NCBI GenBank assembly: GCA_023134145.1
Contig: JAGLUW010000006.1
Coordinates: forward strand, 1 to 64,000
Length of the DNA stretch: 64,000 nt
Origin: Sulfuriflexus sp.
Lineage (GTDB): Bacteria; Pseudomonadota; Gammaproteobacteria; AKS1
Reading direction: 5' to 3'
Shown: positions 36,979 through 47,805 of the stretch, one piece after another
How the letters are laid out: each line of letters starts with the position of its first letter
Numbering within the stretch: position 1 is the first letter of the stretch
Notes under the pieces: model-generated
Seen by the model: the letters and a program-made list of their open reading frames with translations, nothing else
Databases searched by the model: none
Told to the model about the DNA's origin: nothing
Program-made: the position numbers and the translations under genes

Positions 36979-38559
36979 CTAGTGTTCGCGAGTAGCTAAA
37001 AAACGAACCTCGGGCCAACGTTCCATCATTAAATCAAGATTTACCCTACTTGGGGCAAGATAGGTTAGCTCTCCCGCAGCATCCATGGAGAGATGTTCGA
37101 TAGCCTTTTTCTCAAAATCAGCAAGCATTTTAGGATCATCACATTCGATCCAACGTGCTGTTGCCACCTGTATTGGCTCATAAGAACACTCAACATTGTA
37201 TTCATCTTTAAGCCGATACGCGACGACATCAAACTGCAAAATACCTACCGCACCTAAAATGAGATCATTACTTTGCCTTGGACGGAAAACCTGTGTCGCA
37301 CCTTCCTCTGATAATTGGATGAGTCCTTTCTGCAAGGACTTCATTTTCAGAGGATCACGCAATACCACACGCCTGAATAATTCCGGTGCGAAATGAGGAA
37401 TACCGGTGAATTTAAGTTCTTCACCTTGACTAAAGGTATCACCAATCTTAATCGTGCCATGATTATGCAAGCCAATAATATCGCCGGGATAGGCTTCTAT
37501 AACATTCTCACGCTCACGCGCCATGAACGTTATTGCGTTGGCAATTTGTACATCTTTACCAAGACGTACCTGATACATTTTCATACCCTTAGTAAATTTT
37601 CCTGATGTAATGCGTAAAAAAGCAATACGATCTCGATGAGCCGGATCCATATTTGCTTGAATCTTAAACACAAAACCCGAGAATTTTTCTTCTGTCGGTT
37701 CAACAACTCGTGATTCCGTTTTACGTGCGATCGGTGCGGGTGCGTTTTCAGTAAAAATATCTAATAACTCTTTAATACCAAAATTATTCGTCGCTGAACC
37801 GAACAATACTGGCGTTAATTCCCCACGCAGATAAGCATCTATATCAAATTCATTACTGGCACCACGAACTAATTCAATTTCTTCACGTAATTCATCTGCC
37901 TGCCCACCTAATAATTCATCAAGACGAGGATTATCTAGCCCTTCAATTGTTTCGCCATCTTGTACTTTACCTTTATGAGTCGCACTAAAAAGATGCACCG
38001 TATCATTTAAGATATGGAAAACCCCTTTCAATGTTTTACCCATGCCAATAGGCCAAGTAATTGGCGCACAGCGGATTTTTAAAACATCTTCAATCTCATC
38101 AAGCAACTCAAGAGGATCTCGACCTTCACGATCCAACTTATTAATAAATGTCATAATGGGTGTGTCACGTAGACGACAGACATCCATTAATTTTACTGTT
38201 CGCTTTTCAACACCTTTGGCACAATCAATTACCATCAATGCTGAATCAACCGCGGTCAATGTGCGATAAGTATCTTCAGAGAAATCTTCATGACCTGGGG
38301 TATCGAGTAAATTAACAATCTTGTCACCATAGGTGAACTGCATCACGGATGATGTCACCGAGATACCACGTTGTTTCTCTAGCTCCATCCAATCGGATGT
38401 TGCATGTCTATCCGACTTACGTCCTTTAACGGTACCTGATTTTTGAATAGCACCGCCAAACAACAATAACTTTTCAGTTAATGTTGTTTTACCCGCATCA
38501 GGATGCGACACAATCGCAAAGGTACGACGTAATGCCGTTTCATCTGTAATATCTGACAT
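36979..38559 (-). CDS. prfC: peptide chain release factor 3
   Basis: GTPase that recycles RF1 and RF2 from the ribosome after termination. It has 526 residues. The P-loop is [10 protein letters not shown] (about 18-27), then [16 protein letters not shown] (about 85-100) and NKLDREG. The C-terminal domains end in RPEV-type sequence before the stop. Length and motifs match RF3, not EF-G or LepA. Confidence 0.97.
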   Translation of the reverse strand: MSDITDETALRRTFAIVSHPDAGKTTLTEKLLLFGGAIQKSGTVKGRKSDRHATSDWMELEKQRGISVTSSVMQFTYGDKIVNLLDTPGHEDFSEDTYRTLTAVDSALMVIDCAKGVEKRTVKLMDVCRLRDTPIMTFINKLDREGRDPLELLDEIEDVLKIRCAPITWPIGMGKTLKGVFHILNDTVHLFSATHKGKVQDGETIEGLDNPRLDELLGGQADELREEIELVRGASNEFDIDAYLRGELTPVLFGSATNNFGIKELLDIFTENAPAPIARKTESRVVEPTEEKFSGFVFKIQANMDPAHRDRIAFLRITSGKFTKGMKMYQVRLGKDVQIANAITFMARERENVIEAYPGDIIGLHNHGTIKIGDTFSQGEELKFTGIPHFAPELFRRVVLRDPLKMKSLQKGLIQLSEEGATQVFRPRQSNDLILGAVGILQFDVVAYRLKDEYNVECSYEPIQVATARWIECDDPKMLADFEKKAIEHLSMDAAGELTYLAPSRVNLDLMMERWPEVRFLATREH

Positions 38560-38581
38560 GATTATCTACTATATAAACTAC

Positions 38582-39052
38582 TTAAAAAATTAGTTCGAGA
38601 GCGAGAATTAAGGCGTCTTCACGCCCCTTCTTCGCAGGATAATAAGCAGGCCGCGTACCTACTTCAACAAAATTCATTTTTTCATAGAGTGTGACTGCCG
38701 CTGTATTCGATGGACGTACTTCTAATAAGCAAACTTGTGCATCATGACGCTTTGCCAAATCCAGCATATGCTCAACCAGTTGTTTACCATAACCACGGCG
38801 CTGACATTGTGCGCTCACACATACATTTAATAAATGCGATTCACCCGCGGCGATTGATAACACCGCATAGGCAACAATACCGCCATCTTCACATAACACC
38901 CAACAACAATACCCAACGCGTAAACAATCTTTGAGTATTCCTTCTGTCCACGGAAACTCATACATGTCGAGTTCGATCTTGAGTACCGCATCGACGTCTA
39001 CATCACGCATTGGACGGACCGTCACTTTCGGCTGTTGCAAAACCGCACTCAT
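38582..39052 (-). CDS. rimI: ribosomal protein bS18 N-alanine acetyltransferase
   Basis: GNAT-family acetyltransferase of 156 residues acting on the N terminus of ribosomal protein S18. It has the acetyl-CoA loop QCQRRGYGKQL (RxxGxG/A pattern), the LEVRPSNTAAVTLYEKMNF block and PAYYP, all typical of RimI. The ATG at 39052 overlaps the stop of the uracil-DNA glycosylase gene (ATGA), so it is preferred over a start 48 bases upstream. Confidence 0.92.
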   Translation of the reverse strand: MSAVLQQPKVTVRPMRDVDVDAVLKIELDMYEFPWTEGILKDCLRVGYCCWVLCEDGGIVAYAVLSIAAGESHLLNVCVSAQCQRRGYGKQLVEHMLDLAKRHDAQVCLLEVRPSNTAAVTLYEKMNFVEVGTRPAYYPAKKGREDALILALELIF

Positions 39053-39792
39053 GCGGATTCTCCCGCAACAATGCGCATGGCCATTTTCAGGTCTTGCCAA
39101 GCCTTTGCTTTATTACTTGGCGCACGTAATAAATAGGCTGGATGATAGGTAACAACAACAGGAATACCGGTATCTTTATAGGTAAATTCCGTGCCTCGCA
39201 TCACCTTCATTGGCTCATTAGATTCCAACAAGTTATGTGCGGCAACGCGGCCTACTGCTAATATAACCTTGGGTTGAAGTAATTCAATTTGTCGCTTTAA
39301 GAAAACATGACAAGCTGCAATCTCTTCTTCATTTGGATCACGACTCTCGGGAGGGCGACATTTCAAGCTATTGGTAATATAAACATGTTCCCACTTTAGC
39401 CCCATCGCTTCAACCATGGCTGTTAATAACTGACCACCCTTACCAAGAAATGGTTTTCCTTGTATATCTTCATCTGTACCCGGCGCATCACCAACAATCA
39501 ACCAATCAGCTTGCTGACTACCTTCACCGAATACTGTTTGTGTACGCGTTGCATGTAAGTCACAAGCCACACAGGTTTTAACTTGTTCTATTAACTCAGG
39601 CCAAGCTAGATTATCTGCCTGATGGCTCTCAGGCGTTTGTACTACTGATAATTCAACTTCATTTGATTCAATAGGTTTCGGTGCTGCTATCTCTTCTTTA
39701 ACTTCTACAGTCTCATCATCAACAGACACTGGGTCAAGCTCACGCTTAACCCAGCGGGTAATACCCATTGCCTGTAAATATTGATCGTGCAT
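39049..39792 (-). CDS. uracil-DNA glycosylase family 4
   Basis: Iron-sulfur uracil-DNA glycosylase that removes uracil from DNA. It has 247 residues. The first cluster cysteines are in TCVACDLHATR (about 73-83), and the active-site block is VGDAPGTDEDIQGKPFLGKGG. Further cysteines lie near SLKCRPPESR and AACHVFL, and the second motif is TYHPAYLLR. An acidic N-terminal extension of about 60 residues precedes the core. It is followed by rimI in an ATGA overlap, a pairing seen in many proteobacteria. Confidence 0.92.
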   Translation of the reverse strand: MHDQYLQAMGITRWVKRELDPVSVDDETVEVKEEIAAPKPIESNEVELSVVQTPESHQADNLAWPELIEQVKTCVACDLHATRTQTVFGEGSQQADWLIVGDAPGTDEDIQGKPFLGKGGQLLTAMVEAMGLKWEHVYITNSLKCRPPESRDPNEEEIAACHVFLKRQIELLQPKVILAVGRVAAHNLLESNEPMKVMRGTEFTYKDTGIPVVVTYHPAYLLRAPSNKAKAWQDLKMAMRIVAGESA

Positions 39793-39797
39793 AAGAC

Positions 39798-41342
39798 TTA
39801 AACATCACCTACTTGTGGATGTGCACGTTCAGTAGAACGAATGATTTTATTCAGTGCATTGATATAAGCTTTTGCAGATGCAATCACAATATCCGTATCT
39901 GCGCCTTGCCCATTAACAATACTACCGCCGCGTTCAAGTCGAACCGTCACCTCACCCTGCGCGTCAGTACCACTGGTAATATTATTCACTGAATAGAGTT
40001 GCAATTCTGTACCACTGTCTACAATCTTTTCAATCGCACGGAAAGTCGCATCGACCGGGCCGCCACCTTGAGAGTGAGCAGACTTCTCTTCACCATCAAT
40101 CCATAAGGTGATCTGCGCATCCGGTTTTTTACCTGTCTCACTGCACACTTTTAGAGAAACCAATTTGAATAACTCATTCTCTGCTTCAATACCGGCTTCT
40201 GTCATTAATGACTGTAAATCTTCATCAAAAATGTCATGCTTCTTATCAGCTAAATCTTTAAACCGAGAAAAAGCCGCATTGGCATCATCATCCGACTCAA
40301 AATTAATACCCAATTCTTGCATGCGTGTTTTAAATGCATTACGTCCTGAATGTTTACCTAAGACCATGCGGTTAGTTGCCCAACCCACATCTTCGGCACG
40401 CATAATTTCGTAAGTCTCACGATTCTTTAATACACCATCTTGGTGAATACCTGATTCATGTGCAAAGGCATTTGCTCCGACAATGGCTTTATTCGGTTGC
40501 ACCGCAAAACCGGTAATACCTGAAACCAATCTTGAACAAGTCATAATCTGCGTAGTATCTAGATCCGTGTCACAATCAAAAATATCCTGACGTGTACGCA
40601 CAGCCATGATCACTTCTTCAAGAGATGCATTACCTGCACGTTCACCCAAACCATTAATTGTACATTCAACTTGTCGTGCACCATTTAATACTGCCGACAA
40701 TGAATTCGATACGGCAAGACCCAAATCGTTATGACAATGCACCGAAAAAATAGCTTTGTCTGAATTCGGAATCTTTTCTCGTAAGTTACGAATCAATGCA
40801 CCAAACTGGTGTGGCAAGTTATAACCAACCGTGTCAGGAATATTTAGTGTTGTTGCACCAGCATCAATCACCGCTTCTAAAACACGGCACAAGAAATCCA
40901 GATCTGAACGTCCCGCATCTTCAGGTGAGAATTCAACATCATCAGTATGTTGACGAGCACGCTTTACTGCAGCAACGGCCTGATCAAGCACCTGTTCAGG
41001 CGACATGCGCAATTTTTCTTTCATATGAATTGGTGATGTTGCTATGAAAGTATGTATCCGTGCAGAATTCGCACCCTTAAGTGCTTCACCAACACGATCA
41101 ATATCCTTATCGAGTGCACGTGCCAAACCACATACGGTACTGTCTTTCACAATGTCAGCAACGGCCTTCACCGCTTCAAAATCACCTTGCGATGCAACAG
41201 GGAAACCCGCTTCAATCACATCCACGCGCATACGTTCCAAGGCTTTCGCGATACGTACCTTTTCATCCTTGGTCATGGATGCGCCAGGGCTTTGCTCGCC
41301 ATCGCGTAAGGTTGTATCAAATATAATTAATTTGTCACTCAT
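39798..41342 (-). CDS. leuA: 2-isopropylmalate synthase
   Basis: First committed enzyme of leucine synthesis, condensing acetyl-CoA with ketoisovalerate. It has 514 residues from the ATG at 41342, which has GGAG seven bases upstream (a start 36 bases earlier is unlikely). The catalytic domain starts with [15 protein letters not shown] and holds the HCHNDLGLA and GLGERAGNA motifs. The C-terminal domain (about 390-514) is the leucine-feedback region. The gene is preceded by a leucine-rich leader ORF, so control by leucine supply is likely. Confidence 0.97.
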   Translation of the reverse strand: MSDKLIIFDTTLRDGEQSPGASMTKDEKVRIAKALERMRVDVIEAGFPVASQGDFEAVKAVADIVKDSTVCGLARALDKDIDRVGEALKGANSARIHTFIATSPIHMKEKLRMSPEQVLDQAVAAVKRARQHTDDVEFSPEDAGRSDLDFLCRVLEAVIDAGATTLNIPDTVGYNLPHQFGALIRNLREKIPNSDKAIFSVHCHNDLGLAVSNSLSAVLNGARQVECTINGLGERAGNASLEEVIMAVRTRQDIFDCDTDLDTTQIMTCSRLVSGITGFAVQPNKAIVGANAFAHESGIHQDGVLKNRETYEIMRAEDVGWATNRMVLGKHSGRNAFKTRMQELGINFESDDDANAAFSRFKDLADKKHDIFDEDLQSLMTEAGIEAENELFKLVSLKVCSETGKKPDAQITLWIDGEEKSAHSQGGGPVDATFRAIEKIVDSGTELQLYSVNNITSGTDAQGEVTVRLERGGSIVNGQGADTDIVIASAKAYINALNKIIRSTERAHPQVGDV

Positions 41343-41474
41343 GTCTAACTCCATACAATACTGCCAATATTTTAGCACTCACACGCCCTAATAGGCATGA
41401 TTCAAAAATATTCTGAGGCTAATTTTTACGTTTCTACTGACCTTCGCCAAGGCATGGGGGGTGTATTGTCTGCC

Positions 41475-41531
41475 TTACGGCAGGAGCAAGAGTAACGCTA
41501 GACACAATGCAGCCTGACTCGGACGAGCCAT
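41475..41531 (-). CDS. leuL: leucine-rich leader peptide before leuA
   Basis: An 18-codon ATG frame encodes MARPSQAALCLALLLLLP and ends in TAA. It holds seven leucines, five of them in a row, including TTA, CTC and CTA codons. It lies on the leuA strand, 132 bases before leuA. A CTGCC/GGCAG hairpin overlaps the end of the ORF. The layout fits ribosome-mediated attenuation by charged tRNA-Leu, as in other leuA leaders. No strong ribosome site is visible upstream and no classic terminator stands out downstream. The gap 41343-41631 holds nothing else that I can identify. Confidence 0.75.
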   Translation of the reverse strand: MARPSQAALCLALLLLLP

Positions 41532-41631
41532 ACAAGAAAACTGCTTGTGATTAGTGATTTTCATTAGTAATTGTTCGTTTTCCGTTCAATATGGGCGCCA
41601 CTATAACGCCGTATTCTAAATTTGCCAAGTT

Positions 41632-42393
41632 CTAAGCCGCTTTATCTGAGTTATTGTCCTTATTGCGACGCTTCTGAAACTGCAACAGGCTCAGCACTGG
41701 ACCGGAGATAGCGTAGGCAAAAAAACCAGCAAACAAAACAACCGGAGGATGCAGGTAAATCACCGCAAAAGCTCCCATTAAAGCAACCAGAACAATAAAA
41801 GGTACCTTGCCGCGCAAATCGATTTCTTTAAAACTATGATAACGGACATTACTCACCATCAAGACACCCGCACCAACACTAACAATAATCGCAAATAGTC
41901 GCTTGTCGGTACCTTCCCAACCAAGATCCGTACCAAGCCAAACAAAGCCAGCAATAAGTGCCGCAGCAGCGGGACTAGCCAAGCCTTGAAAATAACGTTT
42001 ATCAGCACTGCCTACTTGAGTATTAAAGCGCGCTAAACGTAAAGCGGCACAAGCAGCAAAAACAAATGCGCCTAACCAGCCAATCTTACCCCACGAAGTT
42101 AATGCCCATTGGTGAATAATCAATGCCGGCGCGATACCAAATGACACCATATCAGCCATGCTGTCATATTCAGCGCCAAACTCACTCTCGGTGTTAGTCA
42201 TGCGCGCGACTCGTCCATCGAGACCATCCATTATCATCGCAATAAAAATCGCGATCGATGCATTAGCAAAGTTGCCGTCAACTGCAGCGATAATTGCATA
42301 AAAGCCAGCGAATAAACCTGCGGTAGTAAACAAGTTTGGCAATAGGTAGATACCCTTGCTGCGCTGCTTATGAATGTGTTCTGGTTCAGCCAT
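41632..42393 (-). CDS. pssA: CDP-diacylglycerol-serine O-phosphatidyltransferase
   Basis: Makes phosphatidylserine from CDP-diacylglycerol and serine. The 253-residue integral membrane protein has the CDP-alcohol transferase motif DGLDGRVARMTNTESEFG, with the last aspartates in EYDSMAD (about 50-80), and about seven further helices. It belongs to the integral type II form, not the E. coli peripheral form. It stands next to a phosphatidylserine-decarboxylase-like gene, the expected next step toward phosphatidylethanolamine. Confidence 0.93.
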   Translation of the reverse strand: MAEPEHIHKQRSKGIYLLPNLFTTAGLFAGFYAIIAAVDGNFANASIAIFIAMIMDGLDGRVARMTNTESEFGAEYDSMADMVSFGIAPALIIHQWALTSWGKIGWLGAFVFAACAALRLARFNTQVGSADKRYFQGLASPAAAALIAGFVWLGTDLGWEGTDKRLFAIIVSVGAGVLMVSNVRYHSFKEIDLRGKVPFIVLVALMGAFAVIYLHPPVVLFAGFFAYAISGPVLSLLQFQKRRNKDNNSDKAA

Positions 42394-42468
42394 ATTTAAA
42401 AACTATCTCATTATTTAAACTATTATCAAAGCATAGCAGGAAAGTCGCACTATGCTCTATTTTAGATA

Positions 42469-43104
42469 TTAATGGTGGTGAATGAAGCTCGCTAAAGAGT
42501 GTTCTCCCGCGATCAATCGTTGCCCAACTTCGACATCAATCCGCGCTGTTATTGGCACATAGACCTCAATCCGCGCACCAAAGCTCATAAAACCACAACG
42601 TTGCCCTTGACCGAGACGTTCACCAATCTGCACATAGCAACGTGGCCGAGGCATAATGCGTCCACGGTATATTGCCAATAGCACATCATCGCCTTCATCG
42701 GTTTTGATCCATTGTGCAAACTGTGGCGCATCAGAAACAGCTGTTTCCTTATCGACATACCACTGATGTACAACCTTGCCTTCGATTGGACTGCGAATTG
42801 AATAAATATCAAACACGCCCATACCGAGAACAATCTTCTTTGCATCGCGATCAATAAAACCATCACGCACATTTTCAATCGCCAGCACTTCCGCAGCAAC
42901 GGGACTTAAAACAGCTAATGGCTTCGGTGGAATCTTTCTGGTTGGATCTCGAAACATAAAAACAAGAAGTGCAGGAAGCAACCAAATGGGCAACATTAGC
43001 TGCGCGCCAAAATAATAACTGGCCACGCTCGCTAAAATAACTGCCGCAGCAATGAACCAATGTCCTTCGCTAGCAATTAACTGATGTCTATTTGTTAGAG
43101 CCAT
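42469..43104 (-). CDS. phosphatidylserine decarboxylase-like protein (PSD-B type) lacking the cleavage serine
   Basis: A 211-residue homologue of the short, archaeal-style phosphatidylserine decarboxylases. It has two N-terminal membrane segments (about 15-45), then the family core: FRDPTRKIPP, the VFDIYSIRSPIEGKV block and the C-terminal RCGFMSFGARIEVYVP. In family enzymes the chain breaks at Gly-Ser within the FGS motif to form the pyruvoyl cofactor. Here the codon is GCG, giving FGA (about residue 175). It therefore may be unable to self-process. It is placed between ilvC and pssA. Confidence 0.75.
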   Translation of the reverse strand: MALTNRHQLIASEGHWFIAAAVILASVASYYFGAQLMLPIWLLPALLVFMFRDPTRKIPPKPLAVLSPVAAEVLAIENVRDGFIDRDAKKIVLGMGVFDIYSIRSPIEGKVVHQWYVDKETAVSDAPQFAQWIKTDEGDDVLLAIYRGRIMPRPRCYVQIGERLGQGQRCGFMSFGARIEVYVPITARIDVEVGQRLIAGEHSLASFIHHH

Positions 43105-43121
43105 ATTTAATCTATAACCTA

Positions 43122-43157
43122 CAAAAAATAAATGCGGTCTAATGACCGCATTTATTT
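43122..43157 (-). terminator. strong terminator after ilvC
   Basis: A perfect 14-base stem, AAATAAATGCGGTC with GACCGCATTTATTT, and a TAAT loop. On the minus strand it is followed by six T residues overlapping the stem base (43121-43128). It separates the ilv transcript from the downstream Psd-like and pssA genes. Confidence 0.9.
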
Positions 43158-43171
43158 AGATACTCCGCAAC

Positions 43172-44200
<1,029 letters not shown>

Positions 44201-44260
44201 CTAAAGTCAAAAAATAATTAATTTATAAGTAAATATTTAGCAAACCAGCTCAGCATTTAT

Positions 44261-44755
44261 TTATGCATGTAAGCTTTTATCACCGCGTGCTATACCCGAA
44301 ATACCCGAGCGCACTGTTTCTAATATCGTTGTCGCTCCTAATGCTTCAATAAATGAATCGAGTTTACTGCCCGTGCCTGTAAGCTCTAAGGTATAAGTCG
44401 ATTCAGTTACATCAATAATACGTCCGCGGAAAATATCGATAAGACGTTTAATTTCTTCACGCCCTTCCGAGCCATCTGCGCGCACTTTAATCAACATCAT
44501 TTCGCGCTCAATGTGAGCACCTTCTGTTAAGTCTAACAACTTAACTACATCAACTAATTTGTTTAGCTGCTTAGTGATTTGTTCAATAATTCGTTCAGAA
44601 CCTTCCGTTACCAATGTCATGCGTGACAACGAAGGATCTTCAGTTGGTGCAACGGTTAGTGATTCAATATTGTAACCACGCGCAGAAAATAAACCGGCAA
44701 CACGTGATAATGCACCCGCTTCATTCTCAAGTAATACAGAAATAATATGACGCAT
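44261..44755 (-). CDS. ilvN: acetolactate synthase small (regulatory) subunit
   Basis: Regulatory subunit of acetohydroxyacid synthase that confers valine feedback. It has 164 residues, with an N-terminal ACT domain (about 1-75, ISVLLENEAGALSRVAGLF, NIESLTVAPTED) and a C-terminal domain ending in GISGIARG. The length and sequence fit the IlvH/IlvN long form. The ATG overlaps the stop of the large subunit gene by one base. Confidence 0.95.
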   Translation of the reverse strand: MRHIISVLLENEAGALSRVAGLFSARGYNIESLTVAPTEDPSLSRMTLVTEGSERIIEQITKQLNKLVDVVKLLDLTEGAHIEREMMLIKVRADGSEGREEIKRLIDIFRGRIIDVTESTYTLELTGTGSKLDSFIEALGATTILETVRSGISGIARGDKSLHA

Positions 44756-46467
44756 TATGCTAACTCCCTTTCTGATGAAAGGTGCATTTCATGATGACCT
44801 TTACCCGCTTGAATCATTGGGTAAACATTTTCAGTTTGGTCGGTAATAATATCCATGAATACCAAGCGATCTTTCATTGCAAAGGCTTCTTTCATCGCAC
44901 CTTCTAAATCTTCTGGCTTTTCAATCCGCATTCCAACATGGCCATATGACTCTGCCAACTTAACAAAATCAGGAATCGTTTCCATGTATGACTGCGAGTA
45001 ACGTGATTCATAAAAGAATTCCTGCCACTGGCGAACCATACCCATGTAACGATTATTCAAACTAATAATTTTAACCGGCGTGTTGTATTGCAATGCCGTA
45101 CCCAATTCTTGGATACACATTTGAATACTGGCATCACCGGTTACACAAGCAACGGTTGCATCCGGATGCGCAAGCTGCACACCAATCGCCGCAGGCAAAC
45201 CAAAGCCCATCGTGCCAAGACCACCTGAGTTAATCCAACGGCGTGGTTGATCAAACTTATAATATTGTGCCGCCCACATTTGATGCTGCCCTACATCAGA
45301 TGTGATGTAAGCATCACCATTGGTGATTTCATACAATTTTTCAATCGCGAATTGCGGTTTAATCTTGTCGCTATTACGATCGTAATTCAGGCAATCAATA
45401 CTGCGCCATTCATTAATCTGGCTCCACCATGTTTTAAGTGCCTTATCGTCTTGGCCGCTCTTACCATCTTTAATCAACGCAATCATGTCGGTTAATACCG
45501 TTGCGACATCACCAACAATTGGCACATCGACAACAATACTTTTAGAAATAGAAGCGGGGTCAATATCAATATGAATAATTGTGGCATCCGGACAGAACTG
45601 TTCGATCTGCCCTACTACACGATCATCAAAACGTGCACCAACAGAAATCAACACATCACACTCATGCATCGCCATATTGGCTTCATAAGTACCGTGCATA
45701 CCCAACATGCCAACAAACAAGTCATCTGTTGCAGGGTAAGCACCTAGCGCCATTAACGTATTCGTGATTGGTGCACCGAGTCCACGAGTAAAATCGATTA
45801 ACTCTTTCGAGCCATTACCTAATACAACACCGCCACCGGCATAAATCATCGGGCGTTTAGCCGCTAACAATAATTCTGCGGCCTTCTTAATTTGTTTTGG
45901 GTGTCCCTTAACAACAGGATTATAAGAACGCATTTCAACTGTTTCAGGAAATATATACTCCGTTGTTGCCATGGTGACATCTTTAGGAACATCAACCACA
46001 ACAGGACCAGGGCGACCGGTAGTCGCAACGTAAAATGCTTTCTTTAATGTTTCCGCTAAATCTTTAACATCTTTAACGAGGAAGTTATGTTTCACGCACG
46101 GACGAGTAATACCCACCGCATCAACTTCTTGAAACGCATCAGAACCAATTGCCCATGTGTTCACCTGACCTGTGATCACAACCATTGGAATCGAATCCAT
46201 ATAAGCCGTCGCAATACCTGTAACCGCATTCGTCGCGCCAGGACCCGACGTGACCAACACAACACCGGGCTTACCCGTTGAACGTGCGTAACCATCCGCG
46301 GCATGTGTCGCGCCCTGCTCATGACGCACCAAGATGTGTTTTACATCTTCTTGCTTGAACAGCTCATCATATATATAGAGTACCGCACCACCTGGGTAGC
46401 CAAAGACGTGTTCTACGCCTTGGTCTTTCAGGAAGCGAATCAGTATTTCGGCACCATTTAATTCCAC
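44755..46467 (-). CDS. ilvI: acetolactate synthase large subunit
   Basis: Thiamine diphosphate enzyme making acetolactate or acetohydroxybutyrate. It has 570 residues from the GTG at 46467, which aligns with the usual MELLSGAE start and has GGAG nine bases upstream; a GTG 15 bases earlier is also open. GYPGGAVLYIYDE and the catalytic Glu in RHEQGATHAADGYAR lie near the N terminus. The cofactor motif GDASIQMCIQELGTALQYNT is near 440-460. It is transcribed first in ilvI-ilvN-ilvC. Confidence 0.96.
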   Translation of the reverse strand: MELNGAEILIRFLKDQGVEHVFGYPGGAVLYIYDELFKQEDVKHILVRHEQGATHAADGYARSTGKPGVVLVTSGPGATNAVTGIATAYMDSIPMVVITGQVNTWAIGSDAFQEVDAVGITRPCVKHNFLVKDVKDLAETLKKAFYVATTGRPGPVVVDVPKDVTMATTEYIFPETVEMRSYNPVVKGHPKQIKKAAELLLAAKRPMIYAGGGVVLGNGSKELIDFTRGLGAPITNTLMALGAYPATDDLFVGMLGMHGTYEANMAMHECDVLISVGARFDDRVVGQIEQFCPDATIIHIDIDPASISKSIVVDVPIVGDVATVLTDMIALIKDGKSGQDDKALKTWWSQINEWRSIDCLNYDRNSDKIKPQFAIEKLYEITNGDAYITSDVGQHQMWAAQYYKFDQPRRWINSGGLGTMGFGLPAAIGVQLAHPDATVACVTGDASIQMCIQELGTALQYNTPVKIISLNNRYMGMVRQWQEFFYESRYSQSYMETIPDFVKLAESYGHVGMRIEKPEDLEGAMKEAFAMKDRLVFMDIITDQTENVYPMIQAGKGHHEMHLSSERELA

Positions 46468-46531
46468 GTTCTCAATCTCCACAAAATGTTCTTTATATTC
46501 AATAAGATAGCTCTACAGGGTCACAGCACCC

Positions 46532-46564
46532 CTATCGGCTCAATAAAACAACAGCGAGAGCCAA
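46532..46564 (-). promoter_or_regulatory. possible branched-chain leader ORF before ilvI
   Basis: A TTG frame of ten codons reads MALAVVLLSR then TAG, about 65 bases before ilvI, within a GGCTC/GAGCC stem. A second hairpin, GGGT/ACCC, follows. Leu and Val are well represented, but the ORF is short, begins with TTG, and no T-run terminator follows. The 302-base gap 46483-46784 otherwise contains only this and the palindrome at 46687-46709. Confidence 0.25.
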
Positions 46565-46686
46565 CTAAATTCCGATAATCAGGCTGAAAATTGCCCTAAA
46601 AATGGGCGATACAGGTATTCCGAGCCAATATGAGAAAGTACTTATAATGGCGCGTCGGGTCAAGCATCGTATTGAAAAAACACTGC

Positions 46687-46709
46687 TTTTCGATGAAATT
46701 CATCGAAAA
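46687..46709. repeat. perfect palindrome between ilvI and a DUF4124 gene
   Basis: TTTTCGATGAA and TTCATCGAAAA are perfect 11-base arms around one base. It lies between divergent genes, so it could be an operator or an RNA hairpin. The low G+C content argues against a strong terminator. Confidence 0.6.
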
Positions 46710-46784
46710 ATCACAACTAGTTCCATAACACCTAGGGCATTTTCGCGGTATAGTGATAAAAACAGAATAACAAGGAACGATTTC

Positions 46785-47237
46785 ATGCGTATTACCCTAC
46801 CAACCTTACTGTCTTTACTCTGCCTTATGGGGAGCATTGCGCTGACTGAAACGGCCCTTGCGAAGACTTATAAATGGGTCGATGAGAACGGCAATACGCA
46901 ATACACCGCAACGCCCCCTCCAACCGGTGACTTCAAAACAATTAAAGCACCAGCTAAACCCGCGGTTGATCCAGCCAAGGCGCAAAGTGATCTTGATAAA
47001 CGCTTGGAAGCTTTTACTAAACGTAAAGATGATGCGAATAAAGCTCAAAAAGAAGCTGATGAAGAAGCAACTAACAATGCCAATAAAAAATCCAATTGCG
47101 ATCAAGCTAAGAAAAACCTAACTACAATTAAAACAAAAGTCATCGTAAGAAAAGCCGACGGTAACATCCTTACCGAGAAAGAACGCAGTGACCGAATAAA
47201 AACAGCCAATGATGCAATTAAGAAATACTGCAAATAA
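46785..47237 (+). CDS. DUF4124 domain secreted protein
   Basis: A 150-residue exported protein from the ATG at 46785, which follows AAGGAACG. The signal peptide (about 1-26) ends at TALA-K. A DUF4124 segment follows at about 27-65 (KTYKWVDENGNTQYTATPP), then a lysine-rich helical region (about 65-130) with two cysteines. DUF4124 proteins are common in gammaproteobacteria and have no settled function. An upstream in-frame extension without a signal peptide is unlikely. Confidence 0.85.
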   Translation: MRITLPTLLSLLCLMGSIALTETALAKTYKWVDENGNTQYTATPPPTGDFKTIKAPAKPAVDPAKAQSDLDKRLEAFTKRKDDANKAQKEADEEATNNANKKSNCDQAKKNLTTIKTKVIVRKADGNILTEKERSDRIKTANDAIKKYCK

Positions 47238-47252
47238 AATTAAGCGTAATTA

Positions 47253-47549
47253 TTAAGATTCGTCATTTACAAACTTAAGCTGACCAACTGTAAAGATCAG
47301 TAATGCTAAGAATGCGTCTTGCCCAACAATAATATATTGCTCAAAACTCAGCGGGTAAATACCATCATTCAATATTAAAATAAGTTGCGTAAAGGTATCC
47401 CGCATCAGAATAAATCCGGCAATCCAAACCACCGTTAAAACAAGCAGCCACGTTATATTTTTCAATCTTGGAATTAAAACAAAATAATAAAAACCACCTA
47501 CTAACAAGGCCGTTAAAAGTTGCATAGCGCGTTCAACATCAAAATACAT
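47253..47549 (-). CDS. small membrane protein of unknown function
   Basis: A 98-residue protein with three hydrophobic segments (about 10-25, 31-46 and 76-92). The ATG at 47549 has GGAAAT just upstream; a TTG 15 bases earlier is possible. It faces the preceding DUF4124 gene with only 15 bases between stops. I do not recognise a family. Confidence 0.6.
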   Translation of the reverse strand: MYFDVERAMQLLTALLVGGFYYFVLIPRLKNITWLLVLTVVWIAGFILMRDTFTQLILILNDGIYPLSFEQYIIVGQDAFLALLIFTVGQLKFVNDES

Positions 47550-47805
47550 AATATTTCCAATCAACTAACTTGTAATATACTAACCCACTCTCAGATCGTA
47601 GAATCAGTTTCAATAATATAGTGTAACTGCGTTTCACTGCTTATAAATGCCTTCGTAGAATTACATTGTAACGCTATTAGCTATCTAGCAAACCTTGGGG
47701 AGTCCATACCTTGTAAGTATATTCTTATAAGCACGTACGATTATTCGCGATATTGCCCTATTTTTTGCTAAACTCTCCCTATAACAACCATCACAAGGTG
47801 TGATT

